NCBI GenBank assembly: GCA_002104895.1
Contig: MCFG01000273.1
Span: forward strand, 52,501-62,500
Length of the DNA stretch: 10,000 bases
Source of the DNA: Anaeromyces robustus
Lineage: Eukaryota > Neocallimastigomycota > Neocallimastigomycetes > Neocallimastigales > Neocallimastigaceae
Direction of reading: 5' to 3'
Position numbers and translations under genes: made by a program. The notes below the pieces were generated by a model. The model did no database searches, was not told the origin of the DNA, and was given only the letters and a program-made list of their open reading frames with translations. Shown one piece after another: positions 7,491-10,000 of the stretch (the first letter of the stretch is position 1; the number at the start of each line of letters is the position of its first letter).

Positions 7491-7748
7491 CAATAACAAC
7501 AAAACAAGAAAAAATAAAAAACAAAAAATAAAAAACAATAACAAAAAATAATAAAAATATATATATAATAATCAAGATAAAATAAAAATACAAAAAATTA
7601 AGATAAAAAAAAAAAAAATAAACTAAAACAAAATTAACGAAATAACAAAAAACAAAAAAAAAAGTTGAAAAGAAAAAAATAGAAATATATATATATCAAA
7701 AAAATCTATGTAATAATTATAAGTAAAATAAATAAATAAATAAAGATT

Positions 7749-7909
7749 ATTTTCTTTTTATTTCTTTTTTTCTTTTTTCTTTTTTCTTTTTTTTTTATTT
7801 TTTTTTCCTTTTTAATAATTTGTTGATCAAATTAAATTAGGAATAAAAAATAAAAAAAAAAAGAAGAAGAAGAAGAAAAAGAAAAAATAATAAAAAAAGA
7901 AAAGAATTT
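7749..7909. repeat. Polypyrimidine tract followed by polypurine tract
   Basis: Positions 7749-7813 are almost pure T/C (repeated TTTTTTC) and positions 7841-7909 almost pure A/G, including (AAG)5 at 7861-7876. They are separated by a short mixed segment holding TGATCA. The opposed tracts can pair imperfectly as a large stem or each adopt a triplex (H-DNA). No gene is involved. Confidence 0.5.
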
Positions 7910-7942
7910 AAGAAAGTATAATATTTATAATGTGTGGTTATT

Positions 7943-8056
7943 TTATTATTTTTATTTTTATTTTTATTTTTATTTTTATTTTTATTATTATAATTATTAT
8001 TATTATAATTATTATTATTATTTTTATTTTTAGTTTTATTATTATTATTATTATTT
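7943..8056. repeat. TTTTTA and TTA microsatellites
   Basis: A hexanucleotide TTTTTA run (to about 7985) merges into interrupted ATT/TTA trinucleotide repeats to 8056. It is simple-sequence DNA. Confidence 0.65.
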
Positions 8057-8560
8057 TTTTGATGTAAGCGTGTGTTTTTTTATAGTTGAAAAAAAAAAAT
8101 AATTTATTTTGTACTTTTTTTTTTTTTTTTTAATTTAAAAAAAAATGTGTTTATTGGGTTTGTGTCATAGTTTTTTAATTAAATAGAAAAAAATTAAAAA
8201 AAATAAATTAAAAAAAAAAGTAAAATAAAAAAAAAAAATAAAATAAAAAAAGAATAGATTTATCTATTTATATAAATATAAAAAGTAAAGTAAAATAAAG
8301 TAAAATAAACTCTTTATTATTATATAAGTTATTTAATGTATTTTAATGTATATTCATAAAATAAAAAAGAAAGTGTCAAAGTATATCCTTTTTAAAAAAA
8401 AAAATTAAAAAATTAAAAATTAAAAAAAAAAAAAAAAAAACATATGGATATTTAATAAAAAAAAAAAAAAAGCAAAAGATTTTAAGTGTTCATCTTATAT
8501 ATTATTTGTCTCCATTACCTATTCCATTATTCCATTTTTAAAGGTTCATTTTAAGACTAT

Positions 8561-8562
<2 letters not shown>

Positions 8563-8591
<29 letters not shown>
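8563..8591. repeat. 29-base poly-T tract
   Basis: An uninterrupted run of 29 T, the longest homopolymer in the window. It is bounded on the left by mixed sequence and on the right by GTTACATC and an AAGAAC triplet. A retrotransposon poly-A tail in minus orientation was considered, but no element sequence is attached. Confidence 0.7.
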
Positions 8592-8649
8592 GTTACATCA
8601 AGAACAAGAACAAGAATTTAAAATAATAATAATAATAATAACAAAGAAA

Positions 8650-8692
8650 AAATAAATAAATAAATAAATAAATATATATATATATATATATA
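8650..8692. repeat. AAAT and AT microsatellites
   Basis: About six AAAT units pass into ten AT dinucleotides. It is simple-sequence DNA. Confidence 0.7.
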
Positions 8693-9033
8693 GGCAATTC
8701 AATATTATAAATATTTAAAACAATTCATAAAAAAAAAGAAAATAAAAATAAAATAAAATAAAAATAAAATAGACACTTTTTTGTTCTGGCTATTATTATT
8801 GTTATTTTTCTTATAATAAATTTTTATTTTTTATTATTTTTCTTTTTCTTTTTTATATTGATTGATTTATTTATTTTATTAATTTATTTATTTAATGAAT
8901 GTATTAATCTATTTATCTATATCTATATAAATATATATAGAGTTTTTTTTTTTTTTTATTATTATTATTTTTTTTTTCTTTTAATTTATTATTTTAAAAA
9001 TAAAATATTTTTATTTATTTTTATCTATTTTTT

Positions 9034-9149
9034 ATTTATTTTATTTTTATTTTATTTTATTTTATTTTTTTATTATTTCATTTTTTTATTTTTTTATTTT
9101 ATTTTATTTTATTTTATTTTATTTTATTTTTTTATTTTATTTTATTTTA
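9034..9149. repeat. TTTTA pentanucleotide microsatellite
   Basis: TTTTA units run across about 115 bases with two interruptions of longer T runs and a single C at 9080. The open frame across it yields only Phe/Tyr/Ile/Leu and is an artefact of the repeat. Confidence 0.75.
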
Positions 9150-9330
9150 ATATAATTTATTTATTATAATATACAAATTATTTAAAATTATTAAGATTAT
9201 TAAAATTATTATTATTATTTTTATACTTAATTACATATTATATATATCTTCCTATAGAAAGAAAAAAAAAAAAAATAAGGAAAAGGAAAAGTGAAAGAAA
9301 AGAAATATTATTTGTAATTTATTAATTCAT

Positions 9331-10000
9331 TTAATTTGAACTTTTTATAATAATATCATTATTATTATTAACATCATTAATATTTAAATCAATATCAACA
9401 TTTATAACACTATCGTCGTCATCATCATCATCTTCATTATTTAATAATATATTTTTTTCATTACTACCATTTAATTTTGCAAATTTTCTTTTTCTATGTC
9501 TATAACAGCAACATATTAATACAATAGTTAATATTATTATTATTATTATTATTAGTACCGCTGAAGCTGGTTTAATGTATTTTAAATAGGGTCTAATTTT
9601 CATTTTAAAAAGAATAAAATCAACATTTCTATATTCAGAGGATGAATTAAATTCACTTTTATTAGCACCATCGGTCATACCATCAATAAATGAATTGGTA
9701 TAATTCATTAAGGAACCTTCTCTTCTTTTATAATAATAATATATACCTTCATCAGGGGCATCCATTCTTCTAGGTTTTAAAGCATAAACTTTTTCTCTAA
9801 AATTTAAATCTTCTGCAATTTTAAGTGTCGTATTAAATCTTACATTATTTTCATCAATAAAACTTTTCCTCCATATTGTATCTCCAACACATCCATATCT
9901 TTCCCATTTAGGGTGTTTGAAATATTTATTTGAATCATTGGTACTATTAACAAACATACCTATAACTATATCTTTATCTTTAGATAATTTGTATAAAAAT
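9331..10000 (-). CDS. Family 2 glycosyltransferase, C-terminal part with membrane anchor (5' truncated by window)
   Basis: Reading leftward, the frame is open from the right edge to TAA at 9331-9333. The Met at 9957 is internal: codons upstream of it continue without a stop (LSKDKDIVIGM), so the true start is outside the window. Counting from that Met, residues 23-86 match the C-terminal half of bacterial-type GT2 enzymes: IWRKSFIDENNVRF, the acidic EDLNF motif (49-53) typical of the catalytic region, then YYYYKRREGSLMNY. Such enzymes move a sugar from a nucleotide sugar to a glycan or lipid acceptor; donor and acceptor cannot be told here. Residues 131-151 form one membrane helix followed by RHRKRK, which puts the tail in the cytosol and the enzyme in the lumen or outside. 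Five sequons (N4, N7, N42, N85, N104) fit that. The tail has a seven-Asp tract (176-182) and Asn-rich sequence. Related bacterial enzymes usually lack this anchor, so transfer from bacteria followed by addition of the anchor is a reasonable inference. Confidence 0.85.
   Translation of the reverse strand, partial: FLYKLSKDKDIVIGMFVNSTNDSNKYFKHPKWERYGCVGDTIWRKSFIDENNVRFNTTLKIAEDLNFREKVYALKPRRMDAPDEGIYYYYKRREGSLMNYTNSFIDGMTDGANKSEFNSSSEYRNVDFILFKMKIRPYLKYIKPASAVLIIIIIIILTIVLICCCYRHRKRKFAKLNGSNEKNILLNNEDDDDDDDSVINVDIDLNINDVNNNNDIIIKSSN
9505..9567 (-). other. Single transmembrane segment of the glycosyltransferase
   Basis: Residues 131-151 (numbered from the Met at 9957) are ASAVL, seven Ile, then LTIVLICCC, flanked on the C-terminal side by RHRKRK. 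The seven Ile are encoded by seven consecutive ATA codons (9532-9552). The Cys triplet at the cytosolic edge is a plausible palmitoylation site. Orientation is inferred from the positive-inside rule. Confidence 0.75.

Larger units (their letters stand above)
6566..9330. other. Gene-free AT-rich intergenic region between convergent genes
   Basis: This 2.8-kb stretch separates the 3' ends of the two genes and is again nearly all A/T. The open frames at 7188-7593 (-) and 8858-9169 (+) encode only Ile/Leu/Phe/Tyr strings from A/T repeats and have no signal of coding selection. It contains two hairpins near the upstream gene (6570-6647, 6714-6742) and several microsatellites listed separately. The segment 8470-8560 is slightly more mixed in composition but shows no open frame or RNA-like fold that I could support. 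Confidence 0.75.

Noticed and set aside
7435-7555. Possible Gln-Pro-Lys-Lys repeat peptide on the plus strand
   Set aside because: A TAA lies directly upstream, no ATG is in frame, and it runs into Asn/Lys codons from plain A-rich DNA.
7188-7593. Two overlapping minus-strand open frames rich in Phe, Tyr, Ile and Leu, one with FFWL units
   Set aside because: They cross A-rich microsatellites, and the FFWL units are the reverse of the 12-bp CAACCAAAAAAA repeat. No gene-like feature.
8563-8591. Poly-T tract as the tail of an inserted retroelement
   Set aside because: No retroelement coding sequence, 3' UTR-like segment or target-site duplication could be seen next to it; long homopolymers are common in this DNA.
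8858-9169. 103-codon plus-strand open frame of Phe/Tyr/Ile/Leu
   Set aside because: Produced by the TTTTA pentanucleotide microsatellite at 9034-9149.
9331-9957. Taking the ATG at 9957 as the start of the glycosyltransferase
   Set aside because: The frame is open upstream of it to the window edge and continues family-like sequence (KDIVIGM), and the N-terminal half of a GT2 domain is missing, so the gene is truncated by the window instead.

Overview
This window is extremely AT-rich eukaryotic DNA. Long A and T runs and A/T microsatellites fill about three quarters of it, and coding DNA stands out as islands of higher GC. The fungal-style secreted protein (signal peptide, Ser/Thr/Pro repeats, TTTTTTPKP linker, Cys-rich C-terminus), the bacterial-type family 2 glycosyltransferase, and the CCA/AAC/AAG/TCC codon choice together suggest an anaerobic gut fungus (Neocallimastigomycota). 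A dictyostelid-like amoeba is the main alternative, since it shares the AT-rich intergenic DNA and Asn/Asp-rich tails. No bacterial operon, CRISPR array, rRNA, tRNA or recognisable transposase gene was seen.

Layout. Positions 1-4471 contain no convincing gene. They hold low-complexity A/T DNA with several discrete structures: a 37-bp-arm foldback (597-700), a 34-bp minisatellite (1571-1703), a hexamer-periodic tract that can be read as degenerate telomere-like sequence or as Asn/His codons (1937-2035), tetranucleotide and 12-bp repeats (3598-3736), and an A-rich leader with a 13-bp hairpin just before the first gene. Positions 4472-6565 (+) encode a 697-residue secreted protein: a signal peptide, exactly 86 uninterrupted heptapeptides of the form TSKT(L/I)P(N/V/K), a Thr/Pro linker, and a small domain with six cysteines arranged as three C-x6-C-x-Q units. 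Positions 6566-9330 are again non-coding A/T DNA with hairpins and microsatellites. Positions 9331-10000 (-) hold the C-terminal part of a family 2 glycosyltransferase with a C-terminal membrane anchor and an acidic cytosolic tail. Its N-terminus lies beyond the right edge.

How the genes may relate. The two genes are convergent and 2.8 kb apart, so they are not an operon. Nearly every heptad carries an N-glycosylation sequon (about 72 in total) plus Ser/Thr and one Lys. The product is therefore probably a long, extended, glycosylated and positively charged stalk displaying a disulfide-bonded head. The glycosyltransferase may face the secretory lumen or the cell exterior. A functional link between the two is speculation. 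The heptad-stalk protein with its triplicated Cys motif is the best candidate here for something undescribed.
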